A stretch of DNA of 64,000 nt from Hyphomicrobiales bacterium (GTDB lineage Bacteria; Pseudomonadota; Alphaproteobacteria; Rhizobiales; Rhizobiaceae), in assembly GCA_900471525.1 (NCBI GenBank), contig UCEZ01000027.1:61195-125194 (forward strand). Reading direction: 5' to 3'. The notes beneath the pieces are model-generated. The model saw only the letters and a list, made by a program, of their open reading frames with translations, did not search any database and was not told where the DNA came from. Positions 18,103 through 26,780 of this stretch are shown here, piece after piece; the stretch's first letter is position 1; each line of letters starts with the position of its first letter. Both the position numbers and the translations under genes were made by a program.

Positions 18103-19229
18103 CCGAGACGTTTCAGTTCAACATTCAGGCAACCGACGGCAAGGCGCGTCGCGGCAATGTGTCTATGCCGCGTGGAGAGATCCGCACACCGGCCTTCATG
18201 CCGGTCGGGACCGTCGGTACGGTCAAGGCGATGTATCTCGATCAGGTGCGCGATTTCGGCGCCGACATCATCCTCGGCAACACCTATCACCTGATGCTGC
18301 GCCCCGGTCCGGAGCGTGTAGCAAGGCTCGGTGGTCTGCACGAACTGATCCGCTGGCCCTATCCAATCTTGACGGATAGCGGTGGCTTCCAGGTCATGTC
18401 GCTTGCTGGCCTGCGCAAGCTCAACGAGAAGGGCGTCACCTTCAAGAGTCATGTCGATGGTGCCCTGCATCATATGTCGCCGGAACGCTCGATCGAAATC
18501 CAGGGTATGCTCGACAGCGACATCCAGATGCAGCTCGACGAATGTGTGAGGCTTCCGGCCGAACCAGCTGATATTGAACGCGCAATGGAAATGTCGTTGC
18601 GCTGGGCAGACCGCTGCAAGACGGCGTTCGGCGACCAGCCGGGCAAGGCGATGTTCGGCATCGTTCAGGGCGGCGATGTTCCAGCACTCAGGGTTCGCTC
18701 GGCCCAGGCGCTATCATCGCTCGATCTCAAGGGCTATGCGATCGGCGGCCTCGCCGTCGGCGAACCGCAGGCGGTGATGCTCGACATGCTCGACATCACC
18801 TGCCCGGAATTGCCCACGGAAAAGCCGCGTTACCTGATGGGTGTCGGTACGCCCGACGATATCCTGAAGTCCGTGGCGCGGGGTATCGACATGTTCGATT
18901 GCGTCATGCCGACCCGCGCGGGCCGCCACGGGCTGGCCTTTACCCGGCGCGGCCGCGTCAACCTGCGCAATGCCCGCCATGCGGAGGACACGCGCCCGCT
19001 GGACGATCAGTCCTCGTGCCCTGCCACCCGCGATTACTCGCGGGCCTATCTCCATCACTTGGTGCGCGCCGACGAATCGCTTGGCGGCATGCTACTGACT
19101 TGGAACAATCTCGCCTATTATCAGGAGCTGATGGCCGGTATCCGCAAGGCGATCGAGGAAGGCCGCTACGCCGCCTTCATGGAAGAAACGCAGGAGATGT
19201 GGCGGCAGGGCGATCTTGCACCCCTTTAA
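18099..19229 (+). CDS. tgt: tRNA-guanine transglycosylase with reduced zinc site
   Basis: Tgt swaps guanine-34 of tRNAs with GUN anticodons for preQ1. The 376-residue protein has the general acid/base aspartate in [12 protein letters not shown] (around residue 92) and the nucleophile aspartate in [14 protein letters not shown] (around residue 267). The usual zinc motif CxCxxC...H is degenerate. At the positions of Zymomonas Cys318, Cys320, Cys323 and His349 this protein has Ser, Cys, Thr and Asn (SSCPAT and, 26 residues later, LTWNNL). The fold around it ([11 protein letters not shown]) is intact, so the enzyme is probably active without canonical zinc. It is coupled to queA. Confidence 0.95.
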   Translation: MTETFQFNIQATDGKARRGNVSMPRGEIRTPAFMPVGTVGTVKAMYLDQVRDFGADIILGNTYHLMLRPGPERVARLGGLHELIRWPYPILTDSGGFQVMSLAGLRKLNEKGVTFKSHVDGALHHMSPERSIEIQGMLDSDIQMQLDECVRLPAEPADIERAMEMSLRWADRCKTAFGDQPGKAMFGIVQGGDVPALRVRSAQALSSLDLKGYAIGGLAVGEPQAVMLDMLDITCPELPTEKPRYLMGVGTPDDILKSVARGIDMFDCVMPTRAGRHGLAFTRRGRVNLRNARHAEDTRPLDDQSSCPATRDYSRAYLHHLVRADESLGGMLLTWNNLAYYQELMAGIRKAIEEGRYAAFMEETQEMWRQGDLAPL

Positions 19230-19652
19230 TCAGATTTCCGGGCCGGGGGCCTGTTGCAGCATCTGCACGCCATTGATCTTGTAGCTGCCATCCGGCTGCT
19301 TGACGAGGAAATACAGCGCCGTCCAGTCCCTGCCGTCCGGAGCTGAGATCAGCACTTCCTGAACAACTGTGTCACCCTCGACTTTGTTGCGCCCGAAGGC
19401 AAAGTTGCCCGGGCGATAGACCGGTGTGTAGCCGCGCTTGACCATGTCGAAGAAGATGCTCTTGTCCGGAAACTTGCCCTTGATCTGCGGCGAGGCAAAG
19501 GAATAGGCGGTCTCGGCATCGTCGTTGAGGAAGGCCTCGATCTGGTTCTGGATGATGGATTGCGCCGTATCCACGGGCTCCGCTGCGAAGGCCAGCGGCG
19601 CCGGAAACATCAGGATTGCAACGCATGCACAGGCTCTAAACGTCCGGATCAT
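19230..19652 (-). CDS. DUF4864 exported protein
   Basis: The 140-residue protein has a signal peptide ending near LAFAAEP and a DUF4864 domain of the NTF2-like type: DTAQSIIQNQIEAFLNDDAETAY, then FPDKSIFFDMVKRGY and a C-terminal DWTALYFLVKQPDGSYKINGV. The function is unknown. The start at 19652 is preferred because GGAG and GGGG sit 3-9 nt before it, while the two longer starts place the ribosome site inside the gene. It is convergent with tgt, with stops adjacent. Confidence 0.85.
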   Translation of the reverse strand: MIRTFRACACVAILMFPAPLAFAAEPVDTAQSIIQNQIEAFLNDDAETAYSFASPQIKGKFPDKSIFFDMVKRGYTPVYRPGNFAFGRNKVEGDTVVQEVLISAPDGRDWTALYFLVKQPDGSYKINGVQMLQQAPGPEI

Positions 19653-19852
19653 TTGCCCCATCTCCTCGCTGGCCATGAGAATAGATATGGTACGCAGATC
19701 GAACGGCGGTGGTTTTCTGCTCGGCTTCCAAGTTTGCAGGCGTTGGTCGCCATAATTTTAATTATTTCAAATTCTTAATGAAGAAAATTAAATAAGAATT
19801 GCAACGGTAAAATATTCGTGAAGCCTAACTTGCAGCAGGTAGTCACGCGTGT

Positions 19853-21139
19853 TTAGATGCCCAGTCGGTCCTTCATGCGGCCCCAGAGCATGGCGGAATG
19901 CACACCGACGGACCAGAACGCGTGGAAGCGCATCGGTTTGATGCCGGTCACCGGCAGGTCGATCCGCGTGGATTGGCCGCCCGCCAGGCGCTCGGCCAAT
20001 TGTTTACCCATGGTCGTTGCCAGCGCCACGCCACGACCGTTGCAGCCCAGATAGATCAGCGCGTCTTCACTCGGCTCATGCAGGTGCGGCAGGTGATCCG
20101 GGGTGATTGCCAGCTGGCCGTTCCAGGCATGCGTCCAGCGGATTCCCTTCAACGCGGGCCACAGGACTTCGGCGTAACGCTTGAGATAGTCGAGCGAGCC
20201 TGTCTGGTTCCCCAGCGCCCGCTGCGGCCCGCGTCCGCCCATCAGCAGTCGGTTCTGTTTGTCGAGGCGATAATAGACGGTGATATGGCCGCTTTCGTAG
20301 AGCACCGGACGGTGCGGCAGGATGCGGGCAGCCAGATCCTCGGGCAAAGGCTCGGTCGCGACGATGGAACTGTAGACAGGAACCAGAGATTTCCTCAAGT
20401 CAGGCCAGAGCCCGTCCGCATAGGCGTTTGTAACAACAAGCAATTTATCGGTCGTCAACGTGGCTTTTTCCGTGCGCAAAAACCACTTTCCAGACTGTTT
20501 CCGGGCGGAAAGGACCCGGCTGTTGCCGTGGACCGCCGCGCCGGCTTTCTCAGCGGCTGCGGTAAGGCCGCGCGCATAGTTCAGTGGATGCAGATCGCCG
20601 CCGCGCGGGTCGTACAGGGCTGCCGGATAGCGGCCAGTGCCCGTTGCGACCTTCGTTTCGTCGGCATCGAGGAGGCGCGTCGGCATGCCATGCGCCGCAC
20701 ATTGATCTGCTGTGGCGCTGACAGCCTTGAAGGTCAGTGCGTTCGTCGCCGCACGCAACGTGCCGTTCTGGCGTGCATCGCAATCGATGCCGAGCCGGCG
20801 AATGAGATCGAATGTGAAGTCCGGTGCGCCCCAGGCCATCTCGATCATCCGCCGGCCGAGATCGTCTCCAAACCGGGCAAGCAGTTCATCGGGATTGAAT
20901 TTCAGCCCGGGATTGACCTGACCGCCGTTGCGTCCCGAGGCGCCCCATCCGGGTTCGCTGGCTTCCAGCACGCAGACATCGACACCCATTTCGGCAAGAT
21001 GCAGGGCGGTGGACAACCCAGCGAAGCCAGCGCCGACGATGGCGACAGATGCTGTTCGATCAGCATTAAGGGATGGCGTCAGCGGTGCAGGACACGCCGT
21101 GTCGGTATAGAGGCTGGCAGGTAGGGGGACTGCGGACAT
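19853..21139 (-). CDS. DAO-family FAD-dependent oxidoreductase (gamma-glutamylputrescine oxidase-like)
   Basis: The 428-residue protein has an N-terminal dinucleotide-binding motif VAIVGAGFAGLSTALHLAEMG (residues 32-52) followed by ASGRNGGQVNPGLK, typical of the DAO group that includes OrdL/PuuB, and a C-terminal CNGRGVALATTMGKQLAE. Such enzymes oxidise amines or N-methyl amino acids, for example gamma-glutamylputrescine, releasing hydrogen peroxide. The exact substrate is not deducible and no transport or putrescine genes are adjacent. It stands alone, and the 95 bp on its 3' side are strongly AT-rich. Confidence 0.85.
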   Translation of the reverse strand: MSAVPLPASLYTDTACPAPLTPSLNADRTASVAIVGAGFAGLSTALHLAEMGVDVCVLEASEPGWGASGRNGGQVNPGLKFNPDELLARFGDDLGRRMIEMAWGAPDFTFDLIRRLGIDCDARQNGTLRAATNALTFKAVSATADQCAAHGMPTRLLDADETKVATGTGRYPAALYDPRGGDLHPLNYARGLTAAAEKAGAAVHGNSRVLSARKQSGKWFLRTEKATLTTDKLLVVTNAYADGLWPDLRKSLVPVYSSIVATEPLPEDLAARILPHRPVLYESGHITVYYRLDKQNRLLMGGRGPQRALGNQTGSLDYLKRYAEVLWPALKGIRWTHAWNGQLAITPDHLPHLHEPSEDALIYLGCNGRGVALATTMGKQLAERLAGGQSTRIDLPVTGIKPMRFHAFWSVGVHSAMLWGRMKDRLGI

Positions 21140-21367
21140 GCTTTGCCTTCATCAGGGTCAAAACATCATTCTGCATGACAGCCATTGTTTGAGAAGGGAA
21201 AAGCAGCGCCAAACACTGGTCATCATGAACCATCTCGACGTCTTCCGGCCGATCGAGCGGGCGCTGATCGTCACCGAGTTGGCGGTTGTAGGGGGCCCCT
21301 TGCAGCGAATACGACGATGAACGCTAGTGTAAGGCACCGATGTCTGAGGCATTCGCCGAGAAAACGA

Positions 21368-22261
21368 TCAACCGCCCGTAGCGAATAAATTCTTCGCCAT
21401 GAAATTCACGAATGCCTCCACCTTCGGGGAGGCGTGCCGTGTCGCGGGCCAGAGGATTCGCAGCGGCCGACTGTTGCGCAGAAAGCGATCCAGAACGGCG
21501 ACCAGGCTTCCGCTCTCAAGCTGTCGCTGCACGGTGAACAGTGGAACACAGCACAGCCCAAGTCCTCCTTCGGCAAGGGCGATAAGCGGTGGCAGCGTGC
21601 TGGCGACGTAAGGCTTCGGCAGTTCGATCTCAATGAGGGCGCCATCTTCGTTGAGCGGCCACAGTTCGTACCTTCCGGTCGATGGGAAGCGATGATGCAG
21701 ACAGACATGGTCGAGCAGATCGGCTGGCACCTCGGGGACGGGGTGCTGCTTGAAGTATCCGGGGGAGGCCACGATCTTGTGCGAGAACGTGCCGATGGTC
21801 TTCGTCTTCAGGCGTGAATCACTCGCATCGCCAGTCCGGACGACGGCATCGAATCCCTCTTCGATGACGTCAACAAGCCGGTCGCTGTAATCGAGTTCGA
21901 GTTCGATCTCGGGATAGGCCTTTGCAAATTTCGTGATCGTCGGCATCAGCAGCATGTCGATCAGGGGCAGGCTGATCTTCAGCTTGCCGCGTGGCGTTAA
22001 GGAGGCTCGGGCGAGCTCCAGTTCGGCAGCTTGCACTTCCTCGAAGATCTTCCTGCAGCGGTCGAGGAAGAGCGCGCCTTCCGCGGTCAGCGCAATGCTT
22101 CTGGTGCTGCGGTTGAAGAGCCGGACCTTCAGTCGATCCTCAAGTCTCGATATGGCCTTGCCGACCGCCGAAGCCGACACGCCGAGTTGCTTTCCGCTGG
22201 CTGTGAAGCTGCGCAATTCCGCCGCCTGAACAAAGACTGCGAGTGAACTGAGACTATCCAT
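21368..22261 (-). CDS. LysR-type transcriptional regulator
   Basis: The 297-residue regulator has an N-terminal winged helix-turn-helix (residues 3-62: FVQAAELRSFTASGKQLGVSASAVGKAISRLEDRL split over the helices, RLFNRSTRSI) and a periplasmic-binding-like effector domain (about 90-290). It is divergent from an Old Yellow Enzyme gene across 110 bp. This is the classical LysR layout, and such regulators often control that reductase in response to an electrophile. The effector is unknown. Confidence 0.92.
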   Translation of the reverse strand: MDSLSSLAVFVQAAELRSFTASGKQLGVSASAVGKAISRLEDRLKVRLFNRSTRSIALTAEGALFLDRCRKIFEEVQAAELELARASLTPRGKLKISLPLIDMLLMPTITKFAKAYPEIELELDYSDRLVDVIEEGFDAVVRTGDASDSRLKTKTIGTFSHKIVASPGYFKQHPVPEVPADLLDHVCLHHRFPSTGRYELWPLNEDGALIEIELPKPYVASTLPPLIALAEGGLGLCCVPLFTVQRQLESGSLVAVLDRFLRNSRPLRILWPATRHASPKVEAFVNFMAKNLFATGG

Positions 22262-22371
22262 CGAAGAGCCTTTTCAAGACATTTTTGTCCACTGTGATCC
22301 GCACACTAGCCTCATTTTACGGACGCTGGGAATACATAAATTCAGTCCATCGAAACCCGATGGAGAGTGAA

Positions 22372-23478
22372 ATGTCCAAACTGTATACGCCGATCGACTT
22401 CGGCTCGTTTACCCTGAAACACCGCGTTGCGCAGGCTCCGATGACCCGCCTCAGATCTGAACAGCCGGGTGACATGCCCGGCGATCTGATGGCGCAACAC
22501 TACGGCCAGCGCGCTTCCGATGGTGGTCTTCAGATTGCAGAGGCGACACCTGTGTCCATATTGGGGCGGGGGTATCTCGGTGCTCCGGGCATTTATGACG
22601 GCGCCCAGATCGCCGGCTGGAAGAAGGTCACCAACGCGGTTCATGCGAAGGGTGGCAAGATCTTCCTGCAGATCTGGCACGTTGGCCGCCAGAGCCATGT
22701 CGACATGACCAACAGGCAGCAGCCGGTCGCGCCGTCGGCCGTTCCGTTTGCGCAGGTTGTCTTCACGAAGGACGGCTGGGTTCCGGTCTCTCCGGCGCGT
22801 GCGCTTGAGAGCAGCGAGATACCCGGTATCGTCGAGGAATTCCGCCGCGGTGCTGAGCGCGCGAAGCTGGCCGGCTTCGACGGCGTCGAAGTTCATGGCG
22901 CAAACGGCTACCTGCTCGACCAGTTCCTGCAGGACGGCTCCAACAAACGCACCGATGCCTATGGTGGGCCTGTCGAAAACCGTGCCCGTCTCCTGCTGGA
23001 TGTGACCGATGCAGCAGTCTCCGTCTGGGGCAAGAACCGTGTCGGCGTCCGTCTGGGTCCCAGCGGTAGCTGGGCATCCATGTCCGATAGCAATCCCGAA
23101 GCGACGTTCGGCTACGTCGCTGACCAACTCAACAAGTTCGATCTCGCCTACCTCCACATCATCGAGCCGCGCATTGCCGGCGGCGAAGCTCCGGTCGAAG
23201 GCAAGCCTCCAGTCGCAGCGGCGCAGATCCGCAAGGTCTATAACGGCCGCATCATCGCCGCCGGCGGCTTCGAGCGGGAAGGTGCCGAACAGATCGTCGA
23301 CAGCGGTACCGCGGATATGGTCGCCTTTGGTCGGCATTTTTCGGCCAACCCGGATCTTCCGCACCGCCTGAAGAACCATCTGCCTCTCAACAGATACGAC
23401 CGCGACAGCTTCTGGGGCGGGGACCAGCGCGGATATACGGACTTCAAGCCCTACGAAAAGGTTCTCGAAGACGCATGA
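22372..23478 (+). CDS. Old Yellow Enzyme-family alkene reductase (NemA-like)
   Basis: The 368-residue protein is an FMN-dependent NAD(P)H reductase of the N-ethylmaleimide reductase group, reducing activated C=C bonds and often detoxifying electrophiles. Family signs are YTPIDFGSFTLKHRVAQAPMTRLR at the start, FLQIWHVGRQSH (around residue 100), FDGVEVHGANGYLLDQFLQD (around 180), the RTDAYGG-like KRTDAYGGPVENRARL and GRHFSANPDLP near the C-terminus. The ATG at 22372 has GGAG at 7 nt; the longer frame from 22285 lacks homology. It pairs with the divergent LysR gene. Confidence 0.93.
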   Translation: MSKLYTPIDFGSFTLKHRVAQAPMTRLRSEQPGDMPGDLMAQHYGQRASDGGLQIAEATPVSILGRGYLGAPGIYDGAQIAGWKKVTNAVHAKGGKIFLQIWHVGRQSHVDMTNRQQPVAPSAVPFAQVVFTKDGWVPVSPARALESSEIPGIVEEFRRGAERAKLAGFDGVEVHGANGYLLDQFLQDGSNKRTDAYGGPVENRARLLLDVTDAAVSVWGKNRVGVRLGPSGSWASMSDSNPEATFGYVADQLNKFDLAYLHIIEPRIAGGEAPVEGKPPVAAAQIRKVYNGRIIAAGGFEREGAEQIVDSGTADMVAFGRHFSANPDLPHRLKNHLPLNRYDRDSFWGGDQRGYTDFKPYEKVLEDA

Positions 23479-23515
23479 GGGCATAGCGCGCTGCAGCAAA
23501 CTCGACAGAGAAGTA

Positions 23516-24121
23516 TCACGGTTGCGATCCTTCTCCGTCGATCAGTTGCGCGACGGCGCTGAGAAGTTCCTCCCGCAAATCGGACGTGCCTAGCGTCATG
23601 GCTTGACCATAGGCGCCATCCATCAGAAGCGCGAGTTGATTGCCGAGGCGTTCCGGGTGGCGAGTTCCCATTGCCGCTGTTAACTCCCGAAGCCTTTGGC
23701 GTACTGCCTGCTTGTTGCCGCAGGCGATTACGGTGGCGGGATGGGTACGGTCGGGGAACTCGGTTGCCATGTTGATGAAGGGACATCCGCGGAAGGTCGG
23801 ACGCGCAATCTGTTCGACGAGGCCGGCGAACAACGCCTCGACCAACTGCCGAGGCGAACCCGCGTTCTGCTGCGCAACATCATCCCACCACTGCCAAAAC
23901 CGCTGGTTCTGCTCGACCGCGACCGCAGCGATCAGTTCGTCTTTCGATGCGAAGGTGCGATAGAGTGTCGATTTCGCCACCCCGGACTTCGCAAGCACGG
24001 CATCGATACCAATGGCGCGTATTCCATCCTGATAGAAAAGCTCGGTCGCGGTCGCGACCAGCCGTTCACGTGCCGAAGGCTCATCACGCCGCGGCGCACC
24101 CCGCCTTGCTGTTCCATTCAT
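23516..24121 (-). CDS. TetR-family repressor next to SnoaL/hydrolase genes
   Basis: The 201-residue regulator has an N-terminal TetR helix-turn-helix (about residues 15-62: ATELFYQDGIRAIGIDAVLAKSG, AKSTLYRTFASKDELIAA). Its C-terminal domain binds an unknown ligand. GTG 24128-24130 is an alternative start. It is divergent from a SnoaL-like gene and an alpha/beta hydrolase, and a near-perfect 19-bp inverted repeat lies 21 bp upstream of its start, a typical autoregulated TetR operator. Confidence 0.92.
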   Translation of the reverse strand: MNGTARRGAPRRDEPSARERLVATATELFYQDGIRAIGIDAVLAKSGVAKSTLYRTFASKDELIAAVAVEQNQRFWQWWDDVAQQNAGSPRQLVEALFAGLVEQIARPTFRGCPFINMATEFPDRTHPATVIACGNKQAVRQRLRELTAAMGTRHPERLGNQLALLMDGAYGQAMTLGTSDLREELLSAVAQLIDGEGSQP

Positions 24122-24141
24122 TCCTGCCACCGCCTGTTGAC

Positions 24142-24185
24142 ATAGATACAGATCGGTTCCTATAACGGAACAGATCTGTATCTAT
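24142..24185. promoter_or_regulatory. Palindromic operator of the first TetR module
   Basis: Two 19-bp arms, at 24142-24160 and 24167-24185, are inverted repeats of each other with one mismatch and a 6-bp spacer. The arm begins ATAGATACAGATC. The site lies between the divergent TetR and SnoaL genes and fits a repressor that controls both directions. Confidence 0.85.
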
Positions 24186-24261
24186 AAAGGTAGCGATCAG
24201 TTCCCTGATAGCATGCAGTTCGGATTATGCAAATCGGCTCCCATTTCGAGAGGTAATTGCC

Positions 24262-24660
24262 ATGACAACATCCGATACCGTCGCAGCCAACAAAGCCCTG
24301 GTTCTGAAAGCCATCACCGGCGTCTTTGTCGATCGCAATCCCGCCGTGCTTGACGAACTGTTCAGCCCGGATTACCGGCAACACAATCCGCAAATCCCCG
24401 ACGGAATCGAGGCGATCAAGGGACTCCTGGGGCAGTTGCCCGAGAATTTTGACTATCAGTCCGGCCTGGTGATGGCCGACGGAGACTATGTTGCTGTGCA
24501 TGGGCGATATGTCGGGTGGGCAGCCAAACCCATGGTGGCGATCGACATCTTCCGTGTGGCGAATGGCAAAGTCGCCGAACATTGGGACGTGATGCAGGAA
24601 GAAGTGCCGGCGGCTGAAGCCGTCAACGGCAATCCGATGTTCCCGATCGGCCATAAGTGA
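24262..24660 (+). CDS. SnoaL-like/NTF2-fold protein (copy 1)
   Basis: The 132-residue protein has the SnoaL/ester-cyclase-like NTF2 fold: NKALVLKAITGVFVDRN, then DYRQHNPQIPDG, GDYVAVHGRY and the C-terminal FRVANGKVAEHWDVMQE. The family includes polyketide cyclases and many uncharacterised small-molecule enzymes. A paralogue lies 1.6 kb away next to a second TetR gene. It is followed by an alpha/beta hydrolase 69 bp downstream, probably in the same transcript, under the TetR operator. Confidence 0.88.
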   Translation: MTTSDTVAANKALVLKAITGVFVDRNPAVLDELFSPDYRQHNPQIPDGIEAIKGLLGQLPENFDYQSGLVMADGDYVAVHGRYVGWAAKPMVAIDIFRVANGKVAEHWDVMQEEVPAAEAVNGNPMFPIGHK

Positions 24661-24729
24661 CAAGCGGCGCCGTGGCGTCTCTTGCGGCGCCACGCCTTCA
24701 TCCCGTCAAACATACCGCGAGGACATTAC

Positions 24730-25566
24730 ATGAATGATCAACTCCCCGAAATCGGGTCTGTCGAGATCGTCACGATCGACGGTCTGCGCATCCGGTTTGC
24801 TCGCTCCGGGCCGAACGAGGGTGTTCCGGTTTTGCTCACCAGCCCCTGGCCCGAAAGCCTCTATGCCTTCCGCGATCTCCAGTCTGCGGTCGCTCGTGAG
24901 CACCCGATACTGGCGCTTGATCTTCCAGGCTTCGGACACTCCGAAAGCCGCGGCGACGTGTTGTCGCCGGAAGCCATGGCCGACTTCGTTATCCGTGTGG
25001 CCGCACATTTCGGCATCACGCGCATGCATGCGGTGGGTCCCGACGTCGGGACGCCAACGCTCCTCTTTGCCGCAGCAAAGCAGCCCAGCCTGTTTGAAAG
25101 CCTTGTCGTCGGCGGTGGTGCGACGAGTGTGGACCTCGCCGCCGGTCAGTTGAAAGAGCTGATTGCCTCGCCGGTCGGGGCATTCTCCGACATCGATGGC
25201 GGCGCTATCAGTACAGACTTCGTAAGGCAATCTGCGTTGCGCGGAGTTCCTGCCGCGGTGTTGGAGGACTACCGGTTGGCATCCGCGGGCCGGCGTTTTG
25301 AAGACGCCGTCAATTTCGTCCGCGCCTATCGGCGTGATTTGCCGCGCCTCGAGCCAATGCTGGCCAGGATAGACACGCCGGTTCTTATCATTATTGGCCG
25401 AAACGATCCCATCGTCCCGCCAGAAAATGGAAAATTCATCGCTCAACGTCTTCCTCGCAACCATTATGTCGAACTCGAGGGTGGGCACCTGATTTGGGAG
25501 GATGCACCTGAGGCTTACGCCGACGAAATCACGCGGTGGCTTGATGGTGGGTACCGTTCGGTCTAA
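24730..25566 (+). CDS. Alpha/beta hydrolase with aspartate at the nucleophile position
   Basis: The 278-residue alpha/beta hydrolase resembles epoxide hydrolases and haloalkane dehalogenases. The nucleophile elbow reads VGPDVGTP, with Asp in place of the usual Ser, as in those two groups. The predicted acid is in GRNDPIVPP (around residue 223) and the histidine in GGHLIWEDAPE (around residue 256). The oxyanion region is SPWPES in place of the usual HGxP. GAGGA precedes the ATG at 24730. It likely forms an operon with the SnoaL gene upstream. The substrate is unknown. Confidence 0.87.
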   Translation: MNDQLPEIGSVEIVTIDGLRIRFARSGPNEGVPVLLTSPWPESLYAFRDLQSAVAREHPILALDLPGFGHSESRGDVLSPEAMADFVIRVAAHFGITRMHAVGPDVGTPTLLFAAAKQPSLFESLVVGGGATSVDLAAGQLKELIASPVGAFSDIDGGAISTDFVRQSALRGVPAAVLEDYRLASAGRRFEDAVNFVRAYRRDLPRLEPMLARIDTPVLIIIGRNDPIVPPENGKFIAQRLPRNHYVELEGGHLIWEDAPEAYADEITRWLDGGYRSV

Positions 25567-25855
25567 TTACGAATTGAATGCTTGTTGAGAGCGCTGGACG
25601 GGATTTCGGCTGCGTGCCACGTCGTGCCAAAACGTCCGGGAGTTGGGGCTGGCGATGACGGCCGGTAGCGTTTTGGCTCGTTCGCTCCCTGCAGTTGCAC
25701 CGGCCGGATCGTCGTTGGAGGAAATGTTCCGTGAAGAAATTTACATAATATCAATGACTTAGAGAATTCTGTACTGCCATCGGCAAGTGACGGCTCGTGT
25801 TCTTGATTCCAACGAGTCGTTTATCCGCAATGCGCTTTTCTTTCTGCAGCAGGGA

Positions 25856-26152
25856 ATGGCCTTAAAAGTCCTGACCACGTCAACAGGCTCCGGCTTCTTC
25901 AAGCCGATCTACTTCCTGGCGCTCGGAACCTTTGCCATTGGGACCGAGGGCTTCATGATCGTCCCGCTTCTGCCGAAGATGTCGGCCGACCTCTCGGTGC
26001 CGATCGCTGCAGTGGGCTAGCTCGTGACCATCTTCACGCTCACCCTCGCCATCAGCTCGCCGATCCTGACAACCCCGACGGGCAGCCTGAACCGTCGCAA
26101 GCTTCTTATTTGGTCGATGCTCGCATTCGCCGCAGCCAACATCGTCGCCTGA
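25856..26152 (+). pseudogene. Truncated MFS transporter remnant (AraJ-like) with in-frame stop
   Basis: Translation from ATG 25856 gives the first segments of a drug:H+ antiporter-1 MFS protein: FAIGTEGFMIVPLLPKM, then a TAG at 26018-26020 where relatives usually have Gln in a GQLVTIF motif, then LVTIFTLTLAISSPILT and a second TGA. About 97 codons survive of some 400. The rest is gone and a convergent SnoaL-like gene follows 100 bp later, so the transporter was deleted during rearrangement of this stretch. Confidence 0.8.
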
Positions 26153-26255
26153 AGATCGCAGTGATTCCTCGTTGATGACATTCTTTTCCAGCAATTCCGG
26201 CATCGATCGACCGCGAATGATAATCGGCCTGACCGATGCCGAAGCGCCCGCGTCT

Positions 26256-26666
26256 TTAAGCTGCCTCAAGCTCTTCTGGAAATTTATTGCCGAACATCGG
26301 CAAGCCGCTCTGGGACTCGGCGCGGGTGGCTTCGTCCTGGAGGACGTCCCAGTGCTCGGCGAGCCTACCGTTCTCGATACGGACGACGTCGGCGGCGACC
26401 CATGCGGCCGGCCGGCCGTGACCGGAGAAGCGGCCATGGACGATGACATAATCGCCTTCCGCGAGGATGAGGTGGTGCTCCCAATTCAAAGTGTCCGGGA
26501 TGGTTTTGACCAGTTCGAACAGCCCCTCGCGGCCCGGTTTGATGTGGGCGCTGTGCTGTATGTAGGTCGGCGACCAGAACTCCCATGCGGTGTCGTAGTC
26601 GCGCTTGTTGAACAACGTGTCGAACGCCTTCAGCACGAGTGCCTTGTTCTCTTCCTGCTTGGTCAT
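26256..26666 (-). CDS. SnoaL-like/NTF2-fold protein (copy 2)
   Basis: The 136-residue protein has the same layout as the copy at 24.3 kb: NKALVLKAFDTLFNKRDYD, YIQHSAHIKPG, GDYVIVHGRFSGHG and IENGRLAEHWDVLQDE. It is divergent from a second TetR-family gene, and two palindromic sites fill the intergenic region. The two SnoaL genes are clear but diverged paralogues. The substrate is unknown. Confidence 0.88.
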   Translation of the reverse strand: MTKQEENKALVLKAFDTLFNKRDYDTAWEFWSPTYIQHSAHIKPGREGLFELVKTIPDTLNWEHHLILAEGDYVIVHGRFSGHGRPAAWVAADVVRIENGRLAEHWDVLQDEATRAESQSGLPMFGNKFPEELEAA

Positions 26667-26691
26667 CTCGGTTTTTTCCTCTCATGAAAGA

Positions 26692-26749
26692 CAATTACGG
26701 TCATAATCGTGAATGAAAAAAATCACCTTGTCAATTATGATCGTAATTG
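26692..26749. promoter_or_regulatory. Two palindromic operators of the second TetR module
   Basis: Two 18-bp sites lie at 26692-26709 and 26732-26749. The second reads CAATTATGATCGTAATTG, nearly perfectly self-complementary, and the first is a closely related copy. They are separated by 22 bp and sit between the SnoaL and TetR genes. Each half contains ATTATGA or ATTACG, and the pair fits binding by two repressor dimers. Confidence 0.85.
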
Positions 26750-26780
26750 TGATAATGGAGGCATCGATCGGAGGCTGGCT

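Noticed and set aside
21140..21367. Short frames between the DAO-type oxidase and the LysR gene
   Set aside because: They have no ribosome site, domain or composition supporting a gene.
22295..22321. TGATCC before the Old Yellow Enzyme gene as a third ECF promoter
   Set aside because: Sixteen bases later the sequence is TTAC, not CGTA, so the second box is missing.
25567..25855. Possible extra small gene between the hydrolase and the MFS remnant
   Set aside because: Frames are short and without coding character; the stretch looks intergenic.
26153..26255. Minus-strand frame with PIIIRGRSMPELLEKN that recalls the end of a DUF421 (YetF) protein
   Set aside because: Only about 30 residues fit, and the frame runs on into antisense of the broken MFS gene. 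This is too little to call a gene fragment.
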